Source of the DNA: Marinovum sp.
GTDB lineage: Bacteria; Pseudomonadota; Alphaproteobacteria; Rhodobacterales; Rhodobacteraceae
Assembly: GCA_022447495.1 (NCBI GenBank)
Contig: JAKVBH010000013.1
Span: 1-64,000, forward strand
Reading direction: 5' to 3'
Length of the DNA: 64,000 nucleotides
The notes beneath the pieces were generated by a model. That model was given only the letters and a program-made list of their open reading frames with translations. It was not told the DNA's origin and made no database searches. Of the stretch, positions 9,502 through 18,479 are shown one piece after another. Both the position numbers and the translations under genes were made by a program. Each line of letters starts with the position of its first letter. Positions within the stretch are counted from its first letter, which is position 1.

Positions 9502-10311
9502 ATGATGCAAACACTTGCTGGGAAACGTGGATTGATCATGGGTGTGGCCAACGAACGTTCTATTGCTTGGGGCATCGCAAAAGCCTGTGCTCAGGCTGGT
9601 GCGGAATTGGCCTTCACTTATCAGGGCGAGGGTTTCGGCAAACGCTTGAACCCACTGGCTGAGAGTGTCGCATCGGACTTTATGGTCGATGTGGATGTGA
9701 CCGATGATGCGTCGCTTGATGCAGCATTCGAAGCACTTGGCGCACGGTGGGACACGTTGGACTTTGTGGTCCACGCCATTGCTTTCTCAGACAAATCCGA
9801 ATTGACCGGGCGCATCCTCAACACCAGCCGCTCGAACTTCAAAAATTCGATGGATATCTCCGCCTATAGCTTCATCGACGTGGCGCGTCGGGCCCATCCG
9901 ATGATGGTAGAAAATGGGGGAACGATGCTCACGCTGAGCTATATGGGTTCCAACCGTGTGACCCCGAACTACAACGTGATGGGCGTTGCCAAGGCGGCGT
10001 TGGAAGCATCGGTGAAATATTTGGCCAACGATTTGGGTCCAGAGGGGATTCGCGTAAACGCCATCAGCCCTGGCCCCATGAAAACCTTGGCTGGGTCAGC
10101 GATTGCAGGCGCCCGCAGGACGTACAAACATACCGATATAAATGCGCCGCTGCGCTCAAATGCAACGCTAGAGGCAGTGGGAGGCACGGCCGTTTACCTG
10201 CTGTCGGACGCTGGTGCCTGTACCACGGGCGAGATCATTCGGGTCGATGGTGGGTTTCACGTGCTCGGCATGCCGCAATATGAAAACCTGCTGGGGCCGT
10301 CCGAAAGCTAA
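9502..10311 (+). CDS. fabI: enoyl-[ACP] reductase (NADH) FabI
   Basis: A 269-residue short-chain dehydrogenase of the FabI type: N-terminal nucleotide-binding segment (GLIMGVANERSIAWGIA, with the FabI-specific ANERSIAWG) and the Tyr-X6-Lys catalytic signature in the YNVMGVAK segment. It performs the last step of the fatty acid elongation cycle. Two adjacent ATGs (9502, 9505) lie behind AAAGGTG; the second has the better spacing. It follows fabB by about 90 bp in the same direction. Confidence 0.95.
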   Translation: MMQTLAGKRGLIMGVANERSIAWGIAKACAQAGAELAFTYQGEGFGKRLNPLAESVASDFMVDVDVTDDASLDAAFEALGARWDTLDFVVHAIAFSDKSELTGRILNTSRSNFKNSMDISAYSFIDVARRAHPMMVENGGTMLTLSYMGSNRVTPNYNVMGVAKAALEASVKYLANDLGPEGIRVNAISPGPMKTLAGSAIAGARRTYKHTDINAPLRSNATLEAVGGTAVYLLSDAGACTTGEIIRVDGGFHVLGMPQYENLLGPSES

Positions 10312-10381
10312 ACGTTTTTCCGCCCTTGGATCTCCAGAGAGCAGCCATGGTTTCGCCGTGGTTTGCTCATAACACATTGGC

Positions 10382-10813
10382 ATGACACCAGACCGCGCCC
10401 TTCGCCAAGGCATTCTCGGAGATGCCACACCTTATGCGGCAACAGCCAAGCGCATGCGCAGAGAGCGCAAACCGCGCCGGATCACGCCGCTTTGGTTTCG
10501 TCTGATCCTACGCTTGGCTATGTTGGCGGTCAGCGCGATGATTGCTCGCTTCCTTATGTACACACCCGAAGGCCAAGCTATTATGCAGGACTTGGCGTTC
10601 AAGCTGGCCGATCACATCGGCCCATTGATTGCAGGTAATCGGGGCGGCGAGGCAGTCTCTGTTTTTAATCCGACGCAAGCCGGTGCGGAGGCAGCAGCAG
10701 CCTTGGAGGCCGAAGCGACGGGGGGCGACATGGTTCTGCCCTTTAACCTTCCTGGCACCAACGCATCTGTACTACCAGAGAGCCGCTTGCCCGTCCGCCG
10801 TTTGGGTAATTGA
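10382..10813 (+). CDS. hypothetical single-pass membrane protein
   Basis: A 143-residue protein I do not recognise. The N-terminus (about 1-40) is strongly basic, followed by one hydrophobic helix (about residues 42-60), then a segment rich in Ala, Gly and Glu and a short C-terminal tail. The topology suggests a cytoplasmic basic tail and a periplasmic C-terminal part. It follows fabI by 70 bp on the same strand, and faces the next gene tail to tail. No clear Shine-Dalgarno is seen before the ATG, so the gene is probable but not certain. Confidence 0.5.
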   Translation: MTPDRALRQGILGDATPYAATAKRMRRERKPRRITPLWFRLILRLAMLAVSAMIARFLMYTPEGQAIMQDLAFKLADHIGPLIAGNRGGEAVSVFNPTQAGAEAAAALEAEATGGDMVLPFNLPGTNASVLPESRLPVRRLGN

Positions 10814-10827
10814 CGACGCGGGCTGCG

Positions 10828-11700
10828 TCAGAACCACTGTCCAGGTTCCATCAGCCCAAGATCCAGAAGTTGGCGGCTATGCCATTCAAACGGCACGGAA
10901 TTATGCCATGCGAATGTTGGGATGTCATAGGTGCTACCTGGGTTTAATTTCAACGCCTTGGCGGTCCTAAAGGATACAATCGATGCCGTCAGATTGTGGT
11001 GCCATGGACAGGCATACGTGTTGTATTCTTCGTCGTTGAACGTATGATCGGGACGAAGCACCAAGCCGTCCTTTGAGCGAAAGAGGCAAATGCGATCGAT
11101 CTTGCGCCGCTCTTGCGGGACGTGTTCTTCAAATCGCCACCGCAACCCGCCAAAGAAATCCAACTGACGTTCTTTTGGGTAATTATGGTTGCCCGTGTCC
11201 GGGCGGGCCAACGCGTAGTAGCCGGCGCGGTCAATATGTGCGGAGTCAAGTGAAACCGCGTCTGGGAACTGGGTGAGGTCATTGGCATAGAGGTCAACGA
11301 CGTAACTCAACATCGCGTCGCGCCGTTCCTCCATGTGGAAGGCCAGCATTTCCACAACAGAGCGGTGCTCGCAAAACGGGTAAAAGAGGAATTCGGCGTT
11401 GAAACAGTAGTAAAACCATGTGCCCGCCGGGGCGGCGGCGGCTGTTTTCGTGACAACGTCTTGAAACGGCGCCTGCAATGCCACATCGTGATCGACGCGA
11501 TAGATGGCATCTACAAGGTCGTCCGCCAGCGCAAAGGTCTTGGGCATAAACGAAACGACGGCACGAAATCCGGTTTGCAAATGGTGTCGAAGCGTCGTGT
11601 CAAGCTCGACCTCATCTTCCACAAAGATCAGTGCGACAGGCCCTTTTTCGAGAGCATCGCGGCCGAACTGTAGAAATGCGGCTAAACTGGTGTAACGCAT
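10828..11700 (-). CDS. conserved hypothetical protein, possibly glycosyltransferase-like
   Basis: A 290-residue soluble protein rich in aromatic residues and His. The N-terminal part begins with a short alpha/beta pattern (VALIFVEDEVELD, then FRAVVSFMPKTF) that recalls glycosyltransferase family 2-like folds, with YRVDHDVAL as a possible acidic motif. I cannot place it with certainty. It stands alone on the minus strand between an uncharacterised membrane protein and miaB. Codon use matches the neighbours, so it is very likely a real gene; its function is open. Confidence 0.65.
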   Translation of the reverse strand: MRYTSLAAFLQFGRDALEKGPVALIFVEDEVELDTTLRHHLQTGFRAVVSFMPKTFALADDLVDAIYRVDHDVALQAPFQDVVTKTAAAAPAGTWFYYCFNAEFLFYPFCEHRSVVEMLAFHMEERRDAMLSYVVDLYANDLTQFPDAVSLDSAHIDRAGYYALARPDTGNHNYPKERQLDFFGGLRWRFEEHVPQERRKIDRICLFRSKDGLVLRPDHTFNDEEYNTYACPWHHNLTASIVSFRTAKALKLNPGSTYDIPTFAWHNSVPFEWHSRQLLDLGLMEPGQWF

Positions 11701-11824
11701 GGCCCCGAACTGCCCTATTTTTCCTTAACATGCCGTCAAAATCCCAGCCATTGCAAGGGGCGTCGCTTTTGCGCTATTCGAGCGCTTCAAGACACCCGCC
11801 ACCTTTAGACAGGGCCGCCGCGTC

Positions 11825-13132
11825 ATGACCAAAAAGCTCTTTATCAAGACCTATGGCTGTCAGATGAACGTCTACGACAGCGAACGCATGGCCGAAACGC
11901 TCGAAGGTTATGAGCAAACCCAAGACGTGGCAGAGGCGGATATGATCCTGCTGAACACGTGCCACATCCGGGAAAAGGCTGCCGAGAAGGTCTATTCGGA
12001 ACTTGGCAGGTACAAAGGCCTAAAGGCAGAGAAGCCTGATCTGAAAATCGGTGTTGCAGGTTGCGTCGCCCAAGCCGAGGGTGCAGAGATCATGCGTCGC
12101 CAACCTTTGGTCGATCTGGTGGTGGGCCCGCAAAGCTATCACCGCCTGCCTGATTTGTTGGAGCGAACCCACAACGGCGCCAAAGCACTCGACACGGATT
12201 ACCCAGAAGAAGACAAGTTCGAGAAACTCAAAAGCCGCCCCAAAGCGCGTCGCGCGCCTGCGGCCTTTCTCACGGTCCAAGAAGGGTGTGACAAGTTCTG
12301 TGCGTTTTGCGTGGTACCCTATACCCGTGGCGCCGAAATCTCACGTCCTGTGGGCCAGATACTCGACGAAGCCAAAGACCTTGTCGAACGCGGTGTCCGC
12401 GAGATCACTTTGCTGGGTCAGAACGTGAATGCCTACCACGGCAAGGGCGCGGGAGGAGATTGGTCGCTTGCCCAACTCATATGGGCTCTCAATGAGGTGG
12501 ATGGGTTAGAGCGCATCCGCTTCACCACGTCTCACCCCAATGACATGACGGACGATCTGATTGAAGCGCACGGCACATGTCCCAAGCTCATGCCCTATCT
12601 CCACCTGCCGGTGCAGGCGGGGTCTGACAAAATCCTCAAGCGTATGAACCGCAGCCATACGGCTGAAAGCTACTTGAAAGTCATTGAGCAACTGCGTCAA
12701 GCACGGCCAGATATTCTGATTTCTGGTGACTTCATCGTGGGCTTCCCAGAAGAGACGGATGAGGATTTTGAGGCGACGATGGAACTCATCCGCGAGGTGC
12801 GCTACGGCACAGCGTATTCCTTCAAATACTCAACCCGTCCCGGAACGCCGGCAGCCGAGCGGCCTCAGGTGGCAGAAGACGTGAAGTCAGAGCGCCTGCA
12901 ACGCCTCCAGGCGCTTCTGACAGAACAGCAACGCGCCGCCCAAGATGAGAAAGTCGGCCAAACGTGCCACGTCTTGTTCGAGCGTAAAGGGCGCTTTGAC
13001 GGGCAGATGGTCGGCAAAACAGAATATTTGCACGCTGTGCACGTGGATGATTGCGATGCCACCGTGGGTGAGCTTCGCACCGTAGAGATAGTGAGCAGCA
13101 GCACAAATTCACTCTCAGGTCGTTTGGTTTGA
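11825..13132 (+). CDS. miaB: tRNA-2-methylthio-N6-dimethylallyladenosine synthase MiaB
   Basis: A 435-residue radical SAM methylthiotransferase that adds the 2-methylthio group to i6A37 of tRNAs. The N-terminal UPF0004 domain supplies three cluster cysteines (Cys12, Cys46, Cys80) and the radical SAM motif CX3CX2C is at Cys155, Cys159 and Cys162. The C-terminal TRAM domain (about 370-435) binds tRNA. Nothing is missing relative to the family. It precedes the ompA-like gene and phoH-ybeY, a grouping common in Alphaproteobacteria, where miaB, phoH and ybeY travel together. Confidence 0.95.
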   Translation: MTKKLFIKTYGCQMNVYDSERMAETLEGYEQTQDVAEADMILLNTCHIREKAAEKVYSELGRYKGLKAEKPDLKIGVAGCVAQAEGAEIMRRQPLVDLVVGPQSYHRLPDLLERTHNGAKALDTDYPEEDKFEKLKSRPKARRAPAAFLTVQEGCDKFCAFCVVPYTRGAEISRPVGQILDEAKDLVERGVREITLLGQNVNAYHGKGAGGDWSLAQLIWALNEVDGLERIRFTTSHPNDMTDDLIEAHGTCPKLMPYLHLPVQAGSDKILKRMNRSHTAESYLKVIEQLRQARPDILISGDFIVGFPEETDEDFEATMELIREVRYGTAYSFKYSTRPGTPAAERPQVAEDVKSERLQRLQALLTEQQRAAQDEKVGQTCHVLFERKGRFDGQMVGKTEYLHAVHVDDCDATVGELRTVEIVSSSTNSLSGRLV

Positions 13133-13400
13133 TCCGTAAGTGCGCCTGTGGGTACTTTAGGCGCTTTCATTAACCAATTGAGACTCTGGTGTATTCTATA
13201 GATATCCCCAGTTGTGTCAGACCTCAGAGGTTTGCGGGTTAACAAAAAATCACCACTACATATGGTGTTAGGGCTTCACAGGTCCCTTCAGTTTGTTACA
13301 GTAGTCCTCACAACTGCTGGGTTGGAAGCATGATCGATTCTACCAATTGGCATGCTGCATTCCGAGGCTCGGTTAGGGAAACAAATAAAAGGACAGGGCT

Positions 13401-13997
13401 GTGGCAAACAGAGTTAGCAAAGCAGTACAAGCAGCTGTCGCCGGCGCAATGGTTGCCATGGGAGCAGTTTCAGGCACTGTTGCCCAAGCTGACACCGTTT
13501 CCGGAGACGCATTCGTCTCAACGCAACGCACAGTCGTTGGCGAGCGTTACGTGCCAACAATTTGGGTCGACCCAGATGGATGTGAGCACTGGGTGATGGA
13601 CGACGGTTTTGAAGGATACATGACCCCACACGTGACGCGACAAGGTATCCCGGTGTGCAACCGTGGCAACGTTTGCGGCGTCATGAACTCTGACCAATTC
13701 TTCGCCACCGACAGCCATCACATCGCAGCATCTGGTCGTGAGGGCCTCGCGCAATTTTTCCGCAGCGCGTCGGCCTCGGCGTTTATCATCTCGGGTCATA
13801 CTGATAGTCGTGCGTCAGACGACTACAACCTGCGCCTCAGCTATAATCGCGCCGCCGCAGTGGCTCGCGTAGCGCAATCCGTCGGTGCCCGCATTGTTGA
13901 CGTGCGTGGTTACGGCGAACGCATGCCGATCGCTTCCAACAAAACCCGTGACGGCATGGCGCGCAACCGCCGCGTTGAGATCACGTGCATTCGATAA
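13401..13997 (+). CDS. OmpA-domain outer-membrane-associated protein
   Basis: A 198-residue exported protein read from a GTG start with AAGGA eleven bases upstream. The signal peptide runs to about residue 30 (AVSGTVAQA). A central module with the pattern IWVDPDGCEHW then DDGFEGY and two further Cys (about 50-90) precedes a C-terminal OmpA-like peptidoglycan-binding domain (about 100-198) with GHTDSRASDDYN, LSYNRA and RNRRVEI. It probably anchors to peptidoglycan in the periplasm. The central module recurs in the next gene, 9 bp downstream, so the two are likely one transcript and act together. Confidence 0.85.
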   Translation: MANRVSKAVQAAVAGAMVAMGAVSGTVAQADTVSGDAFVSTQRTVVGERYVPTIWVDPDGCEHWVMDDGFEGYMTPHVTRQGIPVCNRGNVCGVMNSDQFFATDSHHIAASGREGLAQFFRSASASAFIISGHTDSRASDDYNLRLSYNRAAAVARVAQSVGARIVDVRGYGERMPIASNKTRDGMARNRRVEITCIR

Positions 13998-14006
13998 GAG
14001 GGCGCC

Positions 14007-14372
14007 ATGTTTGATCCTAAGAAACTCGTTTTGATCTGCGCCATGGGAGCCTTGAGCGCCTGCGCAAGTGAAGGTACTGGTCCCATTGCGAGCATCGCAG
14101 TGGCGGTCGAAGGCGGCTTTGGTGCCGTCAACACCGACAAAACACGCGACTATGGCCAACGTGCCGACGAGCAAGAATCGCTCGCCAACTTGGTCGCGGG
14201 CATTTGGGTTGACCCCAACGGCTGCGATCATTGGCTTATCGATGATGGTATAGAAGGCTACTTGTCACAGCGCCTCGACAAATATGGCAAGCCGGTTTGC
14301 TCCGGTGCGGCACCGCCGACTGTTGTAACCGGTCCTTTCCGTGGCGATGAGACCATTCCGGACACGCTCTAA
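14007..14372 (+). CDS. small lipoprotein sharing a module with the upstream OmpA-domain protein
   Basis: A 121-residue lipoprotein: the signal peptide ends in the lipobox LSAC, making Cys19 the lipidated residue. The mature part contains IWVDPNGCDHW then DDGIEGYL and a Cys near KPVC, closely matching the central module of the preceding OmpA-domain protein, but it has no OmpA domain. The shared module suggests a recent duplication or a common partner. The gene follows its neighbour by 9 bp and is closed by a strong terminator. Confidence 0.8.
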   Translation: MFDPKKLVLICAMGALSACASEGTGPIASIAVAVEGGFGAVNTDKTRDYGQRADEQESLANLVAGIWVDPNGCDHWLIDDGIEGYLSQRLDKYGKPVCSGAAPPTVVTGPFRGDETIPDTL

Positions 14373-14400
14373 GTGCTGCGCAACCAGATATGCAATTTTT

Positions 14401-14432
14401 CCGCCGGTGTGCTTCAGCGCACCGGCGGTTTT
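14401..14432 (+). terminator. rho-independent terminator after the lipoprotein gene
   Basis: A 12-bp GC-rich stem (CCGCCGGTGTGC with GCGCACCGGCGG, loop TTCA, one G-T pair) is followed directly by TTTT. It closes the OmpA-domain/lipoprotein pair and separates it from phoH. Confidence 0.9.
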
Positions 14433-14519
14433 CGTTAGAATATATTCAACGCATGTCCTGGCGTGGACACCGCGTCCTTGGACCTAGATAGATTGGCGAG
14501 AAAACTACAGGAGAGTTGT

Positions 14520-15515
14520 TTGACCCTGACCGTGCTGCCGCAAGACCCAGGACATACCAATCCAGAAACCGTGCTTGAGTTCCCAGACAACAGGTTGCTC
14601 ATCGATTTATGTGGCGAGTTCGATAAGAATCTCACTGAACTTGAATCGCGTCTCGGCGTTCAAATCCTGCGCCGTGGCAACCAGCTGTCGATTATGGGTA
14701 ATGCCGAAGGTCAAAATGATGCGGCCCAAGTGCTCGAAGCGCTATATGCGCGCTTGGAATCAGGCAAAACGCTGGAGTCCGGCGACATTGACCGAGAATT
14801 GCGCATGGCCGCTGATGAGGTGTCACCTGACGACCAGCTTGAGATGTTCCAAGGCGGCCGTGTTGAAATTAAAACCCGCAAAAAGCTCATTGAGCCGCGG
14901 ACCGACGCGCAAAAAGCATATGTGTCGTCGCTCTTTGAGAATTCCATGGCCTTTGGCATTGGCCCCGCGGGCACGGGCAAGACCTACCTGGCTGTGGCCG
15001 TTGGGGTGAACATGCTCATCAACGGGGTGGTGGACAAAATTATTCTGTCGCGCCCTGCAGTTGAGGCGGGTGAGAAACTCGGCTATCTCCCTGGCGACAT
15101 GAAGGAAAAGGTCGATCCCTACATGCAGCCGCTCTACGACGCGCTTGGGGATTTCTTGCCAGGCAAGCAACTTGCCAAACTCATGGAAGAAAAGAGCATC
15201 GAGATCGCGCCGCTGGCCTTCATGCGGGGACGCACCTTGGCCAACGCGTTCGTCGTGCTCGACGAAGCGCAGAACGCGACGTCGATGCAGATGAAGATGT
15301 TCCTGACGCGGTTGGGCGAGGGGTCGCGCATGGTCATCACGGGGGATCGCACTCAGGTTGACTTGCCGCGTGGTGTGACTTCTGGTCTGGCGGATGCTGA
15401 ACGCCTTTTGAACGATATCAATGGCATTTCGTTTAATTATTTCACTGGCAAAGACGTTGTCCGCCACCCGCTCGTGGCGGCGATCATTGATGCTTATGAA
15501 AAAGACGCTCCGTGA
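14520..15515 (+). CDS. phoH: PhoH-family ATPase
   Basis: A 331-residue PhoH protein, a P-loop ATPase of RNA metabolism usually paired with YbeY. A KH-like N-terminal region precedes Walker A (GPAGTGKT, Lys154) and Walker B (VVLDEAQ, Asp248). I set the start at TTG 14520 because AGGAG lies seven bases upstream; a GTG at 14463 is also in frame and would add 19 residues but has no ribosome-binding site. The gene is followed 18 bp later by ybeY, the conserved order in Proteobacteria. Confidence 0.9.
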   Translation: MTLTVLPQDPGHTNPETVLEFPDNRLLIDLCGEFDKNLTELESRLGVQILRRGNQLSIMGNAEGQNDAAQVLEALYARLESGKTLESGDIDRELRMAADEVSPDDQLEMFQGGRVEIKTRKKLIEPRTDAQKAYVSSLFENSMAFGIGPAGTGKTYLAVAVGVNMLINGVVDKIILSRPAVEAGEKLGYLPGDMKEKVDPYMQPLYDALGDFLPGKQLAKLMEEKSIEIAPLAFMRGRTLANAFVVLDEAQNATSMQMKMFLTRLGEGSRMVITGDRTQVDLPRGVTSGLADAERLLNDINGISFNYFTGKDVVRHPLVAAIIDAYEKDAP

Positions 15516-15533
15516 GCGGTGCCGGCCTGACGT

Positions 15534-16025
15534 ATGTTAATTGACACACTAGTAGAAGACCCCCAGTGGGAGGCGTTGGATATTGGTGGCTTGGCAGAAC
15601 GAGCTGTCGCCGTCACTCTCGATCATCTTTCGGTCGCATTGTCCGGGTGCGAGGTCGCGATACTGGCGTGCAATGACGCGCGGATCTCGACATTAAACGA
15701 AGAGTTCCGTGGAAAGCCAACTGCGACCAATGTGTTGTCCTGGCCTTCTGAAAACCTCACCTCCGAAGAGGACGGAGGCGCTCCGCTCCCTCCCGAAGAC
15801 CCTATGCTCGGCGACATCGCGATTGCCTATGAAACGTGCGTGCAGGAGGCGAATGAGGCAGGCAAACCGCTGGACGCTCATGTGCGCCACTTGATCGTGC
15901 ACGCAACGTTGCACCTCCTTGGATATGATCACGTTCGCGATGCCGACGCCGCCCGTATGGAGAGGCTTGAAAGCGCGATAGTCATGTCCGCCTTTGCCGA
16001 CCCTGATCCTTACTCAGCGGCCTAG
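15534..16025 (+). CDS. ybeY: endoribonuclease YbeY (rRNA maturation factor)
   Basis: A 163-residue single-strand endoribonuclease needed for 16S rRNA 3'-end maturation and 70S quality control. The zinc signature H3XH5XH is complete: His123, His127, His133 (motif VHATLHLLGYDH). It follows phoH closely. Its stop overlaps the 3' end of the convergent oxidoreductase gene by four bases. Confidence 0.95.
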   Translation: MLIDTLVEDPQWEALDIGGLAERAVAVTLDHLSVALSGCEVAILACNDARISTLNEEFRGKPTATNVLSWPSENLTSEEDGGAPLPPEDPMLGDIAIAYETCVQEANEAGKPLDAHVRHLIVHATLHLLGYDHVRDADAARMERLESAIVMSAFADPDPYSAA

Positions 16026-16984
16026 CTCATCGTTACCACAACTTTGCCTGTGGATTTACGTGCTCGCAGAATTTCCATCGCATCTGCGGCTTGAGCCAAC
16101 GGATAGATGTGGCTCACATGGGGCTTCACCTTGCCCGCTTCGAACCAGTCAAACAGCGTTTGGAGCGAGGCGACCAAGGGCTTTGGTTTAAACTTCAGGT
16201 ATCCTCCCCAATAGAGCCCTATCACACTGATATTCTTGACCAAAAGATGGTTGGCTGGGATTTGTGGCACGCTGCCGCTGGCAAAACCAATCGGTAAAAT
16301 ACGCGCTTCAGGATTGCACGCGCGGAATGCCGCTTTGAAGAGATCGCCGCCAACAGGATCGTAAACCACGTCCACGCCGCCAAGTGTCTTCAATGCACCG
16401 CGCAGGTTCGGCTCTGAGGCATCGATAAGATGGGTTGCGCCCATGGATTTGGCAACCTCAAGCTTCTCAGCGCCGCGGGCCACTGCGATCACCTCTGCGC
16501 CCATGAGATTGCCTATTTCAACAGCGGTCAAACCAACGCCGCCCGCCGCGCCGAGCACCAATAACCTCTCGCTGGGCTGCAGGCGGGCGCGATAATCGAG
16601 CGCCAAGTGAGAGGTGCCGTAAGCAACTTGAAAGGCCGCCGCTTCCTCAAAACTCATCTTATCGGGTATTTGGACCATGCGATTGGCATCAAAGAGACCG
16701 TACTCTGCCAAACCGCCAGAGCCGCCAAAAACCGCTACACGTTGGCCCGGAGCAAAGCCCATGACACCCGCCCCGAGCGAATCGATGGTCCCGGACACTT
16801 CCATACCGAGCGTAAAGGGAGCATCGGGTGTGTCTTGATACGTGCCCTTCTCCATGAGTAAGTCAGCAAAATTTAGGCCACATGCCGCTATTTTGAGTAA
16901 CACCTGTCCGGGCCCTGGTTTAGGTACGGATATATCGTGCAGTTCAGCCGTGCTGCCGGAGTGTAAAATATGAAATGCTTGCAT
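16022..16984 (-). CDS. zinc-independent NADPH:quinone oxidoreductase (MDR family)
   Basis: A 320-residue medium-chain dehydrogenase/reductase of the quinone oxidoreductase type. The GroES-like N-terminal half contains the CGLNFADLL segment, and the Rossmann half has AAGGVG at residues 146-151 with a basic residue downstream that fits NADPH. The Cys/His zinc ligands of alcohol dehydrogenases are absent. It probably reduces quinones or enone substrates; the exact substrate is unknown. It is transcribed alone, convergent with ybeY. Confidence 0.85.
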   Translation of the reverse strand: MQAFHILHSGSTAELHDISVPKPGPGQVLLKIAACGLNFADLLMEKGTYQDTPDAPFTLGMEVSGTIDSLGAGVMGFAPGQRVAVFGGSGGLAEYGLFDANRMVQIPDKMSFEEAAAFQVAYGTSHLALDYRARLQPSERLLVLGAAGGVGLTAVEIGNLMGAEVIAVARGAEKLEVAKSMGATHLIDASEPNLRGALKTLGGVDVVYDPVGGDLFKAAFRACNPEARILPIGFASGSVPQIPANHLLVKNISVIGLYWGGYLKFKPKPLVASLQTLFDWFEAGKVKPHVSHIYPLAQAADAMEILRARKSTGKVVVTMS

Positions 16985-17256
16985 GGGGATAGCCTAGCTT
17001 GAGCGCGTGCGAGAAACCTGCCTGAGTGCCCTGGAAATTCCAACCCCTAACACTATGTGCTCTTGCGGTGTGATGATACCGTCATGCGTGTGGCTGATGC
17101 GAAACAGGACCGTTTGGCGCGCAAATAAGACTTGCTTACTGCGCCCGCTCTTATATCCTCTCCACACTCCAAATATATGGACGCGTGCCGCATTGGACTA
17201 AGTTCAATTCCCCCACTCCGCGCGTTAACGAATTACAGTTGATAAGGACCAAACCA

Positions 17257-17661
17257 ATGGCACATCCTGTGGACGTTCATGTGGGAAAGCGCATTCGTCA
17301 TCGTCGCTGGCTGGTGGGTATGACCCAACAGCAGCTTGCCGAGCACGTCGGCATTAAATTTCAACAGATCCAAAAATACGAAACAGGTGCGAACAGGGTG
17401 AGTGCATCTCGACTGTGGGATATCGCAGAAGCCCTGGACGTCCAGGTCAGTTTCTTCTTTGACGGTTTAGAAGATACGTCACCAGTCGAGGGCGTCGCGG
17501 ATCGTGTGCCCCAAGACATGGTGTCTACTGAGCGCGCTGTTCCGGCTGATCTGATGGGTGACAAAGAGGCCTTGGACCTCGTGCGGTCTTACTATGCAAT
17601 TCCAGAAAACCAACGCCGGCGCTTGTTTGATCTTGCAAGGGTACTCAGCGACGTCGCATAG
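17257..17661 (+). CDS. XRE-family transcriptional regulator
   Basis: A 134-residue protein with a Cro/CI-type helix-turn-helix at about residues 10-65 (IRHRRWLVGMTQQQLAEHVGI, then FQQIQKYETG). A C-terminal helical tail (about 95-134) follows an acidic linker. This architecture is shared by small XRE regulators very common in Alphaproteobacteria, often acting on cell-cycle or stress genes. AAGGA stands ahead of the ATG at 17257; the open frame continues upstream without a site. It lies 30 bp ahead of the hisN-like gene. Confidence 0.85.
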   Translation: MAHPVDVHVGKRIRHRRWLVGMTQQQLAEHVGIKFQQIQKYETGANRVSASRLWDIAEALDVQVSFFFDGLEDTSPVEGVADRVPQDMVSTERAVPADLMGDKEALDLVRSYYAIPENQRRRLFDLARVLSDVA

Positions 17662-17690
17662 CTACCAGCACACAAGTGCAGGGTAGGTTT

Positions 17691-18479
17691 ATGTCCCATT
17701 CAATGAGCGACGCTCTCGAAGTGGCGCACGCCATGGCAGATGCCGCGCGCGACGCTATTCTTCCGATGTTTCGGACCGGCCTTGTCAGCGATGACAAGGG
17801 CAACGGGCGTTTTGACCCGGTGACCGAAGCAGATCGTGCTGCAGAGAAAGCCATGCGGGCGGTTTTGGACGAGCATCGGCCGATGGATGGCATTCTGGGC
17901 GAAGAGTTCGATGATAAGCCGTCGCAATCCGGGCTGACATGGGTTCTTGATCCGATTGACGGCACGCGCGGCTTTATTTCCGGCACCCCAACGTGGGGGG
18001 TCCTGATCGCACTCAGCGACGACACTCAAGTTCATCTGGGCATCATTGACCAACCCTACATCGGTGAACGGTTTGTGGGCGCTGGAGACCAAGTTGCGCA
18101 AATGACGGGACCGTTGGGGCCTCGTCCTCTCAAAGTTCGTGGCACTACCTCATTGGCCGAAGCGACGCTTTTCACAACTTTCCCAGAGATCGGCAGGCCC
18201 GAAGACAGAGCAGGTTTCGAACGCGTCGCAGATCAGGTAAAATTGGTACGTTACGGGTGCGATTGCTACGCCTATGCCCTCCTGGCAGCAGGAGAAATAG
18301 ACCTCGTGATTGAAGCAGGGCTCGCTGCCTATGACATCCAGGGCCCCATTGGCGTGGTAGAGGCCGCCGGTGGCCTTTTAACCAATTGGGAAGGCGGCCC
18401 CGCTCTGCATGGTGGACGTGCTCTCGCGGCTGCAACAACAGATTTGCTCAGCGCGGCGCGCGCGCTTTTGATCACATGA
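17691..18479 (+). CDS. hisN: histidinol-phosphatase HisN-type (inositol monophosphatase family)
   Basis: A 262-residue Mg-dependent phosphatase of the IMPase fold. The metal-binding motifs are present: GEEF near residues 70-73 and DPIDGT at 88-93, with the C-terminal YDIQGP and VEAAGG segments. The combination LDPIDGTRGF fits the HisN subgroup, which dephosphorylates histidinol phosphate; inositol or 3'-phosphoadenosine phosphate cannot be excluded. ATG 17691 follows CAGGGT; ATGs at 17703 are alternatives. It overlaps the next gene by four bases (ATGA). Confidence 0.75.
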   Translation: MSHSMSDALEVAHAMADAARDAILPMFRTGLVSDDKGNGRFDPVTEADRAAEKAMRAVLDEHRPMDGILGEEFDDKPSQSGLTWVLDPIDGTRGFISGTPTWGVLIALSDDTQVHLGIIDQPYIGERFVGAGDQVAQMTGPLGPRPLKVRGTTSLAEATLFTTFPEIGRPEDRAGFERVADQVKLVRYGCDCYAYALLAAGEIDLVIEAGLAAYDIQGPIGVVEAAGGLLTNWEGGPALHGGRALAAATTDLLSAARALLIT

